Of a DNA stretch of 64,000 nt, positions 52,615 through 62,766 are shown piece after piece; the stretch's first letter is position 1, and each line of letters begins with the position of its first letter. Source of the DNA: Tubulanus polymorphus (Eukaryota; Nemertea; Palaeonemertea; Tubulaniformes; Tubulanidae); contig NC_134029.1 in assembly GCF_964204645.1 (NCBI RefSeq), forward strand, positions 11,028,850 through 11,092,849, read 5' to 3'. The notes under the pieces are model-generated. The model saw only the letters and a program-made list of their open reading frames with translations. It searched no databases and was not told where the DNA came from. The position numbers and the translations under genes are program-made.

Positions 52615-52985
52615 ATGGACGACAAGGTGAGTCACATTATATTAGGCCTATCGATGCAAACAATGGCCCATGAACTTAATGTATTCTGCGGGTCCGTTGC
52701 TTGGGGTCGCAGCCACATTGCAACTGTTTGGACTGCCGTTGAGTTCCGCTCGCGAAATAAACAATTTAATTCACCCGTCACCCCCCCCCCCCCACCCAAC
52801 ATAATGTCTAAATTATCTACCTTACTGTGCCTTTCGTAATTATGGTTTTAGTAATCTATGAACTAATCAACTGAAAATTGAAGCCTATGAACTAGCGCTT
52901 AACTATTGGTATTCTCTTTTAGCTGGAGAAAATTCTGGTGGACCTTGAACTTGGTGAATGTATAGCAGCATTCAAAGAGCAAAAG
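52615..52985 (+). CDS. Host gene, first two coding exons: start of a SAM-like domain (partial)
   Basis: Exon 1 (52615-52626) reads ATGGACGACAAG and is followed by GTGAGT. Exon 2 (52923-52985) is preceded by TTCTCTTTTAG and followed by GTTAGT, and both junctions are phase 0. The joined product starts MDDK and continues LEKILVDLELGECIAAFKEQ, which fits helices 1-2 of a SAM domain (L-x-x-L-x-L-x-x-Y/C-I-x-x-F). The rest of the domain is not found in the following intron-like sequence. No promoter was identified. The gene probably continues to the HECT exon at 55334, but the phases (0 and a two-base leftover) require at least one unseen exon. Confidence 0.55.
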
Positions 52986-53332
52986 GTTAGTGATAAGCTG
53001 GCAAAATTCTCCTTAAATTGCTGATCGCTGGAATGACCTAACTAGGCCTCGATCTGGACCTTGGTGACTCTGGCCCCACCTACAAACCCAATCCTAGCAA
53101 GGATTAATGTGATTGCAGGGGCCAGGTTTTAAGAGGGCTCTGACAAGATTGATGCCAGAATGCCGAGAAAACAAACTTTGAGTAGTATCACATTAAACTC
53201 TAGTGTCACATTAAGGGTTTCTATGAAACATGGGTAGGCGGATTGGGGCCCCACATGGGGCCCCATCATATATATTAAACCGGGGTGGTTTGATATCAGA
53301 TATTGACGCCGATAAACGTGGACCTATTTTTA

Positions 53333-53735
53333 TCAATTGATTTAGAAGAGCTGTCTAAAAAGTTGTTTGAATTCCGACATATTAGTAAGTAAAGTTTTGA
53401 AGTGGGTCGCCGGATCATGCGTGTACCAGTCAAACGGAAACCCTCACTTGCCTATATATGATTCGTACAAAGGATGTGGTCTAATATTTAGCTTCGGGGA
53501 GGAATTGGCTGTACTAGTAAAAAATGGAGCAAGTTCATCTTAAGCGAGTATGATTAGTATCTGTTTAGTTTGATGTAAATGTTTGGTGATAATGAACAGC
53601 TGATTCAGTGTTTTCGGTTTTCCGTAAGACTGGTGCCTGGTGATCCGCGGCCCACTTCAAAACTTCAGTTACCGATATTTCGGAATTTAGAACGATTTTT
53701 AGGCCGCCTCTTCGAAATCAATTGATAAACAAGAA
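53333..53735. mobile_element. Diverged fold-back element
   Basis: The segment at 53333-53450 (ATCAATTGATTTAGAAGAGC ... TTTTGAAGTGGGTCGCCGGA) recurs inverted at 53620-53735 (CGCGGCCCACTTCAAAACTT ... CTCTTCGAAATCAATTGAT) with many substitutions. No coding capacity. Confidence 0.6.
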
Positions 53736-54289
53736 AATTAATTTTAGAAAATTATTTGACGCCTGGGAAAAAATGTAGAATTTCTGGGCTAAGCTAATGT
53801 GGAATTGCAAATTTGAAATCGAAGTTTTAAGAAATTTGGGGAATGATGTGATTTGGCGATTGGGTAGATGATACAGGTCTTCGACTCTAGGAGTGGTTTA
53901 AATTTTTGTATTGAAAATTCTCAATAATTGATCGCGAACTTGCGACCGACTTCATTTACTTATGCCTCTAAGCTGGTCTGCAACTTCATTGCCTCCATGG
54001 ATGAAGAAAGAGCTCTTCTGATGTCTGCTTCATCATGACTTCGAGCATATCGTGTGGCCTAGCCAGCCGGCCCGGTCCCCGGGCCCGGGCCACGGGTTTG
54101 GCTGTCACTCGATATCCTAGTAGAGTCTTGAGTCTGGGTGGGTTAAAGTAGACATTGTCATTTAAAATAACATGCTTATGTTGTTCTGTATGAATTACCC
54201 GTGTGTCATGTATGTTGTATTAATTTATCTTAAAATTTGTATTTATTGAATTTGGGAATTTTATCCCGGAATTTCAATGTAATAAGGAT

Positions 54290-54312
54290 CAATAAAGAAT
54301 TGAATTGAATTG
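54290..54312 (+). repeat. LINE-type 3' tail (AATAAAG then ATTGAATTG repeats)
   Basis: AATAAAGAATTGAATTGAAT plus TG resembles the short tandem tails of CR1/L2/RTE-type LINEs. The body upstream could not be identified. Confidence 0.35.
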
Positions 54313-55018
54313 TCACCTAATACACATGCCATCAGAGGACACGGAGCCGTATATGACAGCTATGCTATTATAAATTGCTAATCTCACGAAACTTGCATAC
54401 TCCTAATATCAAACATATTTTCACAAACGATTGAATATTGAAATTATATGTTTACACATTTTCATATTGACCGCTTGTAGCCGCTGATGAAATTCACGCC
54501 GGCCCTACACACATCCTAGATAGCTTCGTCATTCCACCGGCATGCCCACGTCAGGGTCTGACTTTTATATCAGACTTCCGCATCGTGTATACATCCGCCA
54601 TTTAACCGAATAATCCGATTTACTTATCATTTCTATTTATGCCTGCCGCTTCTGATATAATCATACATCCTTTACTATTACAATACGTCTTCTAATGATA
54701 TTCAATGCAATATAACATTTCGACGTTCAAATATAGGTCATTATATAATAAGAGGAAGCCATTCTACATCTATGTCAATAATATTTTGCCAGATAGTTTG
54801 TTTGTGTACACATAAACCTGTGACGTTTTGCACAATTGGTGAAATGGGCGAGAACACTACCACTGAAAGGTACATGTAGATAGTCAACCAAACGATTAGT
54901 ACTTTACGAAGAACCAGCTTTGAAATTTACATAGGCCAAGTTTTACATTGTTTCTATAATCTATTGATCAACTTCGTTTTGCAGGGACGGTGCTACTTTT
55001 GTTACACTACGTGACATG

Positions 55019-55137
55019 TATGTACATACATACATACATGCACGCACGCACGCACGCACACACGCACAGACACACACGCACGCACACACACACAGACAGA
55101 CACGCACGCACACACACACACACACACACACACATAA
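55019..55137 (+). repeat. Compound (TACA)n/(CACG)n/(CA)n microsatellite
   Basis: TACA repeats pass into CACG, CAGA and finally CA repeats over about 120 bp. Confidence 0.9.
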
Positions 55138-55333
55138 TCTAACGCCTCCTTGTAATCATTGGCATTTTAAACTATGTTAAAAACCTACCCAAAGTTCATT
55201 AGGACCAAAGAATTGTCACATTAATATGAAACACCCCACCCAATAACCGTTGTGCTCCAAAATACCTCCAAACGATTTATATCGATATCTAGATATACCG
55301 TATATGTACGATACGATCGACTTTATTTTTCAG

Positions 55334-55581
55334 GAGAAGGCTTTACGGATTTGATTAGATTCATCACCGGTCTTGAAGAAATACCAATTTTGGGATTCAA
55401 CCCAAGTCTGACGTTACAGTTGCGACATCCTGATGATGTTGAGGGCTGTACAAGAGAGTTTCTGATCGCTAATACTTGTGCTAACATCCTGTCAATTCCT
55501 GTGCATAACACCTATGAGGATTTCAAAATGTTCATGGAATATGCTGTCAAAGGTGCAAGTCACACCTTTACAGATTCATAA
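55334..55581 (+). CDS. Host gene, last exon: C-terminal lobe of a HECT-type E3 ubiquitin ligase domain
   Basis: A TTTATTTTTCAG acceptor precedes an 82-codon open exon ending at TAA-G 55579-55581. The protein reads LIRFITGLEEIPILGFNPSL near its start, then FLIANTCANILSIPVHNTYE and FKMFMEYAV. This matches the HECT C-lobe: (V)LRFVTG, the IPxxGF block, the catalytic cysteine motif (NTCAN here, Cys conserved) with the LxIP strand, then YEEFKxxMxxA. The exon would supply the thioester cysteine. The N-lobe is not in the window where expected. It may be a truncated or G2E3-like gene or a retained fragment. Confidence 0.7.
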
Positions 55582-55659
55582 GGTGTTCCTAAGTTACGGG
55601 ACTATCTTGTGATGTTGATACTGGCATTTGCTACATAGACTAATTTAATGCCAAACTTT

Positions 55660-55865
55660 AATAAACCATTTTACAGTTGCTAGCCGCCATTTTGTTAGGG
55701 TACTTTTGTCCCGTATTGTTGGGTCATTTTTTTCTCTTTTTTAAAAACTATCCGTGATGTGTGTTGTATCATATTTCATCTGTCCATGGATGGATTTTGA
55801 CAGTTTCAGCAACATTCAAACCGCATAAATCTCTAGTTTTCAGTTATGTAAATATCATTTTTTAA
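55660..55865 (+). repeat. Copy of the palindrome-core repeat
   Basis: AATAAACCATTTTACAGTTG to AGTTATGTAAATATCATTTT matches 58228-58435 and, inverted, 58765-58928. It contains AGCCGCCATTTTGTT, on the other strand AAAATGGCGGCT, a YY1-type site. It lies directly after the HECT exon, so it may include that gene's 3' UTR. Confidence 0.8.
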
Positions 55866-57084
55866 ATTTGCAACAATGCGACGTGAGAGCGATATAAAAA
55901 TTGGCGGTCAGTTTTTGCCGTGCGCATAGAAATCATGGGTACTAAACTTTGAAGTTCGTTATTTTCAGAAATAATTTTCTAAAAAATCCAAGCATTTCAA
56001 GAACTGTGCGCATAAATGCCCTCTTTCATGTGAACTTTGAAATTTTAAGATAACTTGCCTAGTTTTTTTCCTATGGCTCTTTAACTGCAGCGCGTGTATT
56101 GTCATTCCGAGATTCGGCGCTGTTTTCTTTGCGTGTATTTCAGTATATGGGTGTTATTTTTTTCATTTTTACTACACTTGTCTCTACGGAAAATGGTTTT
56201 AATTGTTGGTACGAGTATCAGGTTTAAATATTACGGCATTAATACTGTATTCCGTTCTCCGGCGCTAGTTCGTAATGGCTGTATTGGTAGTCGCTTTTAC
56301 AGCAGGCAGAGGCTTACGTAGAGACAAATGTAGTGAAAATGAAGAAATAATAGAATTCCTTGTTGCTTGTGAAACTAGATTCGAGGGTCTTCTCTGTCCG
56401 ATTCAGGCTGAATTGTACCTTATTTCCCTATTTTCCCTACCCAGAACATAATCATACCGTAAACTCTGCCTAAGTCGGATCCGGCCGAGTCGTATAACCG
56501 CTCAACTCTGTGCAATATAGAAAACATTTTCAGTTTCCTATATAAAGATAAAGTAGTGAATTCTGACAATTTATGACCGAACCAATGATGCTCGTAGTGC
56601 CGGCGCTGACGGTTCCAAACAGTAAATGAATTCTGCGGATGGGTTCGAATCCCGGATAAATGACGCTGACAGCAGAACGACTGCTGGCATGTGAGGTCGC
56701 ACCCGGCATGTCAATGCTGATGAGGGGATTCCCCGGCTACAGATTTAGATAGGGCCAATCGATCGTACATCAGACAGATGATACAAGCCGCAAACAACCA
56801 AAAATGTAGTACATATTTTATCATTTGTTTACGTTTTTTCTGCATACAACAGTTTTTATAGTGAATAAACCTTATAATAGCAACCATAGTCCTTAATAAA
56901 TGAGTTCCAAAATATTTAAGAAAATTGGTCTTCCATGTCGGACGAAATTATCGGGTGAGTTTAGGCGGAGTTTACTGTATAATCATATGATCAATTATGC
57001 ATGGTTGAAGTTTCGCGATTGAGATTCATGATGTTGAGATTCATGATGAAGTCGACTTGCAAAATTCTAACTCGATACTAATAA
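55866..57084. other. Non-coding region with one arm of an outer inverted repeat
   Basis: Sequence at 56024-56148 (around TAACTTGCCTAGTTTTTTTC and GCAGCGCGTGTATTG) recurs inverted at 60507-60625. No gene was found in the rest. A GGTTCGAATCC B-box-like word near 56643 is not in a tRNA fold. Confidence 0.5.
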
Positions 57085-57272
57085 CTAGGCACAAAAACGA
57101 CTTTTATGGCGCAAAAACGAAAAATCATAGAGCAAAAACGAATTTTTTCGTTTTTTTTCGCTATAATATTTCGTTTTTGCGGGGTAGCAAAAACGAAAGT
57201 TCGTTTTTGCTAGGGCGCAAAAACGAATTTCATGGCGCAAAAACGAAAAATCATAGAGCAAAAACGAATTTT
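57085..57272 (+). repeat. CAAAAACGAA palindromic minisatellite, short array
   Basis: GCAAAAACGAAAAATCATAG with AGCAAAAACGAA and inverted TTCGTTTTTGC units. It directly abuts the left arm of the large palindrome. Confidence 0.85.
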
Positions 57273-58388
57273 TTTTGGTTATTCCTTGCAACTTCTCATT
57301 TCCACGTTTCATACAAGAAGTAGTTGAATGAAAGTACAGTTAGGCTGAACCTGACAACCCATAATGAGTGCTAGCATCGAGATTTGATTATTTCGATTTT
57401 ATTTTCGGTGTCATTGAAATTCGTAAATAAAGGTTCAATTGTCATTGTACTTAGCATAGCTTAGATTGGGTTTCATATTTCTACATTTTCTACAAGGAGG
57501 CCTTAAGGGTCGTCCCCGGGTAGAGGTCAAAACTTGGTTTATATTCTCAAGTTGCTGGAGACTACCATCTGCATTCATACCTCGATTTGTCTGGCCTATG
57601 AGAGTCGAACAACATTTTCCCATACACAGGCTTGGCTTTAGTGTAGATGAAGGTTAGGCACTGCACATTGTGGATTAACTGCAACTCTAAACTCTCAAAA
57701 TGAAACGAGTCAACAAGAAAGATCCAATAATTGAACGTTTATCTAACTATATTAATTAACAGCTTAAGAGATATACATTATACATTATAGACAAAAGAAA
57801 TCAGTTCTACATTTTATCCGAATCAAGCGTTAAAGCCACAGATTCGCTTAGCTTTGGCTTGAATTCTGGTTCCATTGCTTCGTATTCTATTGAAATCCCC
57901 TTTGTTACCTCGGAATATCGCTTAGCTTTTAAAGACTACAAATTTGGTCCCAGGAAAACCAAGTAAAGCGGGGTACTACTGTACATCAGCTGTTGACTTA
58001 TTTTTCTCTGGTTGAATCAAGTTATTACTGAATGAAATATAATCACTGCTGCTACAAGAAGTCTTTTCTCGGTATCTGTATGTCCATCTTAGCAAATCAA
58101 CTTGGTTCATGATTCCTCCTTTTATAGATAGTCTAAAAATAAGAATTGTTACATTTTTCTAACAGATGCTATGTCATTTCTTTAAAAAACCTGATGATAT
58201 TCTCACCACAGCAAATAAATTATTCGCAATAAACCATTTTACAGTTGCTAGCCGCCATTTTGTTAGGGTACTTTTGTCCCGTATTGTTGGGTCATTTTTT
58301 CTCTTTTTTAAAAACTATCCATGATGTGTGTTGTATCATATTTCATCTGCCCATGGATGGATTTTGACAGTTTCAGCAACATTCAAAC
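57273..58388 (+). repeat. Large palindrome, left arm (1,116 bp)
   Basis: It mirrors 58765-59880 about an axis at 58576.5. Every stretch compared is identical, for example both copies of a 62-codon open frame (57435-57623 minus, 59530-59718 plus). The arms contain no recognisable gene. Confidence 0.92.
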
Positions 58389-58474
58389 CGCTTAAATCTC
58401 TAGTTTTCAGTTATGTAAAAATCATTTTTGATGGGTTTCGTCGTCAGACGAACCCATCTATGGCATCGTCGTCA

Positions 58475-58518
<44 letters not shown>

Positions 58519-58764
58519 GATGTTTCTTTATGACACGATTTAAGCTGTTTGTGTGGACCGACAATTCTGTAATTTCACACAGGTATTCTCTACTTGATGT
58601 AAATGGTGCAGCTTGGTTTATATTTGATTCCGATGGTTATAAGTGCTCTAATTTGGTTAAAAGATAATTAACGTTACTCGCTAGTTCAAGCCGCTGTATA
58701 GCGCGTTGCTACGACGACGCTCGATCAACATACTGGTACTCGCTGTGTAATACCAGGGAAGTGT
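58389..58764. other. Palindrome spacer with a small hairpin and (TGTC)n
   Basis: Contains GATGGGTTTCGTCGTCAGAC then GAACCCATC, a near-perfect hairpin at 58429-58458. (TGTC)n follows at about 58474-58512. The hairpin resembles a MITE end. No gene. Confidence 0.7.
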
Positions 58765-59880
58765 GTTTGAATGTTGCTGAAACTGTCAAAATCCATCCAT
58801 GGGCAGATGAAATATGATACAACACACATCATGGATAGTTTTTAAAAAAGAGAAAAAATGACCCAACAATACGGGACAAAAGTACCCTAACAAAATGGCG
58901 GCTAGCAACTGTAAAATGGTTTATTGCGAATAATTTATTTGCTGTGGTGAGAATATCATCAGGTTTTTTAAAGAAATGACATAGCATCTGTTAGAAAAAT
59001 GTAACAATTCTTATTTTTAGACTATCTATAAAAGGAGGAATCATGAACCAAGTTGATTTGCTAAGATGGACATACAGATACCGAGAAAAGACTTCTTGTA
59101 GCAGCAGTGATTATATTTCATTCAGTAATAACTTGATTCAACCAGAGAAAAATAAGTCAACAGCTGATGTACAGTAGTACCCCGCTTTACTTGGTTTTCC
59201 TGGGACCAAATTTGTAGTCTTTAAAAGCTAAGCGATATTCCGAGGTAACAAAGGGGATTTCAATAGAATACGAAGCAATGGAACCAGAATTCAAGCCAAA
59301 GCTAAGCGAATCTGTGGCTTTAACGCTTGATTCGGATAAAATGTAGAACTGATTTCTTTTGTCTATAATGTATAATGTATATCTCTTAAGCTGTTAATTA
59401 ATATAGTTAGATAAACGTTCAATTATTGGATCTTTCTTGTTGACTCGTTTCATTTTGAGAGTTTAGAGTTGCAGTTAATCCACAATGTGCAGTGCCTAAC
59501 CTTCATCTACACTAAAGCCAAGCCTGTGTATGGGAAAATGTTGTTCGACTCTCATAGGCCAGACAAATCGAGGTATGAATGCAGATGGTAGTCTCCAGCA
59601 ACTTGAGAATATAAACCAAGTTTTGACCTCTACCCGGGGACGACCCTTAAGGCCTCCTTGTAGAAAATGTAGAAATATGAAACCCAATCTAAGCTATGCT
59701 AAGTACAATGACAATTGAACCTTTATTTACGAATTTCAATGACACCGAAAATAAAATCGAAATAATCAAATCTCGATGCTAGCACTCATTATGGGTTGTC
59801 AGGTTCAGCCTAACTGTACTTTCATTCAACTACTTCTTGTATGAAACGTGGAAATGAGAAGTTGCAAGGAATAACCAAAC
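58765..59880 (-). repeat. Large palindrome, right arm (1,116 bp)
   Basis: The inverted partner of 57273-58388. Outside the arm on both sides the sequences differ. Confidence 0.92.
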
Positions 59881-60449
59881 AATAATAAAAACAATTGAGA
59901 ATTAGAATTACTGTAGTTAAGAATTTATTCAAATAAAGTGAAAACTTCATTGTTAGCTGATACGGGTACATACATGTACATAAAACAATAACAACAATTT
60001 ATATCATGATGCACAGACAAATGAAAATAAAATATTATTTATTCATTTTCCATTTTGGGGAAGCATGATGGTAGTTTTTGGAACTGATGCAGTTTTGATG
60101 AACTAATTTTTGGCTAGTAAGTATCACGTTATACAGTGTGTCCTGAACAATTATTGTTCCTCCTGATTCAACTGAAGATTCCGACTCATGTCAACAAGGA
60201 AATGAGGTCCTCCATCAATGGATCAAAAGTTGAGCTCGGACCTCTATCTCATTTGCCGAAATTATAGCAACATTTATGGGGGACCTCTTCTTCACTCTAG
60301 CTACTATGGTCCGGCCATACGCATCTTCAAGCTACTAACCTATTAATTGTGGTCTGATGCCAGTTGAAAATGAAATGTTGAAGGGAGCCGAAGACAACAC
60401 CCTTGTAGGCGTATCTCTATAACCCGAAAAAATTCGGTAAAGATTTTGC
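59881..60449. other. Non-coding region with one arm of a 130-bp inverted repeat
   Basis: 60235-60363 (around GGGGGACCTCTTCTTCACTC and GTTGTGGTCTGATGCC-like ends) recurs inverted at about 62333-62460. No gene. Confidence 0.5.
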
Positions 60450-60625
60450 TAGGGCACAAAAACGAATTTTATGGCGCAAAAACGAAAAATCATAGAGCAA
60501 AAACGAATATACTGAAATACACGCAAAGAAAACAGCGCTGAATCTCGGAATCACGATACACGCGCTGCAGTTAAAGAGCCATAGGAAAAAAACTAGGCAA
60601 GATATCTTAAAATTTCAAAGCGAAC
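60450..60625. repeat. CAAAAACGAA units and right arm of the outer inverted repeat
   Basis: Three CAAAAACGAA units (60456-60507) are followed by the inverse of 56024-56148. In both places the repeat neighbours the large palindrome. Confidence 0.75.
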
Positions 60626-60814
60626 ACCGGCAGCAGACACCGGGCCAGGAAAAATTTTCAAAACGTGTATCGTCGGTTCCTAGCATGATTTCAGCGTTCT
60701 TCGAGAATTGCCTGAAATTTCAGCGTTTTTCTGGAATTCCCTGAAATTTCAGTGTTTTATTTTCGGCGTTTCAGCGTTTCAGTGTTTCAGCTTTTTCAGC
60801 GAAGTTCAGGGACC
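60626..60814. repeat. Short TTTCAGCGTT-type repeats
   Basis: TTTCAGCG(T)TT occurs about seven times between 60685 and 60800. No gene. Confidence 0.6.
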
Positions 60815-61316
60815 GTTTGCGCCCTAGCAAAAACGAACTTTTCGTTTTTGCTAGAGCGCAAAAACGAATTTTAACGCGCAAAAACGAAATTTTATAGAGC
60901 AAAAACGAAAATATTCGTTTTTGCTCCATGATTTTTCGTTTTTGCGCCATGAAATTCGTTTTTCCGCCCTAGCTAAAACGAAAAGTTCGTTTTTGCTCGT
61001 TAAGTTTCGTTTTGCGTTTTTCTAGAATCGAGGTCATATGAAAATAACTCAATAGAGTAAAAACGAAAGTACGTTTTTGCAAGGGTGCAAAAACGAATAT
61101 TTTCGTTTTTGCGCTATAATATTTCGTTTTTGCGGGGTAGCAAAAACGAACATTCGTTTTTGCTAGGGTGCAAAAACGAATTTTATGGCGCAAAAACGAA
61201 AAATCATAGAGCAAAAACGCAAATTTTCGTTTTTGCTCTATAGGTTTCGTTTTGCGTTTTTTCTATAATCGAGGTCTTGTAAAAATTAATGCATTTGGCC
61301 CTTATCAGCCACCATA
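60815..61316 (-). repeat. CAAAAACGAA palindromic minisatellite ending in the inverted TATGGTGGCTGATAAGGGCC terminus
   Basis: The array ends with an inverted, near-identical copy of the 88-bp leader at 51881-51968 (GGCCCTTATCAGCCACCATA at 61297-61316). The element here is therefore in reverse orientation. About 9.4 kb separates the two inverted termini. Confidence 0.85.
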
Positions 61317-61851
61317 TTATAAATACGCTTTAAACTGTTCAAATAATTTTGTTCATCACTGTATGGTTGTACACTTTGGGATTTCACAAAAAATGATATT
61401 GCAAAAATATTCACTACCTGGAGAAAAGCAGTCAGGAAACTTACTCCATTTGATATCGGGCGATGACCCAATTGAATATCAGGTGTATAATAGATTTATT
61501 AAGTTTTTCTTGTGCCATCAAACATTCGAACAATAGAATTGTCACAGCAGCGGATCTCAATGTTCAAATAATTACATCTCGAAAAATCGCGAACAAAAAG
61601 TAATTATTACCTTTTGTTCGCGATATTTCGAGATTGAAGGGAATGGACTTATAGTATACCACAAATCTACATCAGTCACATGAAGATACATTGAGTGGCC
61701 GCCGCAATCATCGACTTCAGGCACCTGTTTCAATCCGTGACTGATGAGTTGATTTTTGCGGAAACGCACGACATTATTATCGAACTATGTATTACCTGAT
61801 ATGTATGTAACTGGTCAGTGGATATATTAAATTTTGAATACAGTGGATATT
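61317..61851. other. Non-coding stretch with a 59-bp hairpin
   Basis: 61576-61634 reads ATCTCGAAAAATCGCGAACA, a short loop, then the inverse ending TTCGCGATATTTCGAGAT. Short open frames on both strands around it match nothing I know. Confidence 0.5.
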
Positions 61852-61998
61852 TAGGGTTTTCTGTTGCTTCACAGAAAACCCTATTGAAATTCGCGTGATT
61901 ATTAGGGTTGCATGGGAATGTTGATAAATCCACGTTATAAAGGCACTGTCGAGCCGTAAACATCGGAAATTTGGCTCCGTTCAATTAGTAGCCATGTT
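61852..61998 (+). repeat. AGGGTTTTCTGT hairpin unit plus a piece of unit spacer
   Basis: 61853-61900 matches the hairpin repeat of 3846-4045 (loop TGCTTC in place of TACATC). 61925-61998 matches the unit spacer (AAGGCACTGTCGAGCCGTAA then ACATCG...), showing that the spacer also exists outside the macro-array. Confidence 0.7.
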
Positions 61999-62766
61999 GT
62001 GTTTTCTTTCAGAAATTTCTCTCTTCTTTTCGAGGAAGAGCTATCGAATTATTCCCTCTCTTCTCCACAATCAATTTCAAAGTCAATTTTATGAATTTAT
62101 TGCTCAGCGGGTCCGAGTCCGAGAGTTTACGAGTCCGGCGTTCGCGTGTCTGACAGGTTTACGGCAATTTGTTTGTTACCTCTTTAATATTTTGGATTTC
62201 TTGTTATTCCGGTTATTTCATTTAAGTATATTGCTGATCAGTTCATGTAACCAAAAGCGTCAATAAACAGATTTTGAATTGATCAAGTTTAAATCAAGGT
62301 CGTTGAGTCGCGGAGGGCTACTAGAATTAGGAATGGCATCAGACCACAATTAGGTTAGTAGCTCGAAGATGCGTAGGGCCGGACCCCAAAAATAGTACCT
62401 AGAGTGAAGAAGAGGTCCCCCATAAATGTTGCCATAATTTCTGCAAATGGGATAGGTAACGAATTTCGGTTATATGTATGAAATCCATTGATCCTGAGAG
62501 ACAGATTGATGATGAAATAAGGGATTCCCTGGACTTTTTTTGCTTGGAGTAAGGGTACCAAACACGGTGGGGGATTCCCTTAGATATTTGGCTCGGATGT
62601 ACTGGCATACCTGTACTGGGATACCCCTCCTTTCTAAAGGTTTGATTATTTCAAAAGTTAGGTTTGGTATGTGGGGCGAAAACCACTTCAATGCGTAGCT
62701 AAGATGCTGGCCTATGAGCCATAAGCAGGATTTCCCCTGAATTTACGCGCTTATATATGAACTAAA
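61999..62766. other. Non-coding region before the second Polinton
   Basis: No gene recognised. It includes the inverted partner (62333-62460) of 60235-60363. Confidence 0.5.

Larger units (their letters stand above)
52986..55333. other. Putative intron(s) with transposon remnants
   Basis: No further exon recognised. It contains a GGGGCCCCACATGGGGCCCC palindrome near 53259, a diverged fold-back element (53333-53735), a GC-rich patch near 54070, a LINE-like 3' tail (54290-54312) and a CA/CG-rich microsatellite (55019-55137). Confidence 0.5.

Noticed and set aside
52588-52839. Continuous 83-codon frame over the SAM-gene first exon
   Set aside because: It starts at TTG, reads through a clear GTGAGT donor and ends in a poly-C tract; the spliced interpretation fits better.
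56635-56700. tRNA gene or tRNA-derived SINE around GGTTCGAATCC (56643)
   Set aside because: No acceptor, D or anticodon stems could be formed around it and no clear A box; only a B-box-like word remains.
57435-57657. 62-63-codon frames in both palindrome arms
   Set aside because: The two strands' frames overlap each other, show no known motif and are mirrored simply because the arms are copies.
60969-61214. Frames in the CAAAAACGAA arrays (FSFLRHKIRFCALAKTNFRF-type peptides), also at 52058-52559 and 57057-57323
   Set aside because: Periodic translation of a short inverted repeat on both strands; no gene signals.
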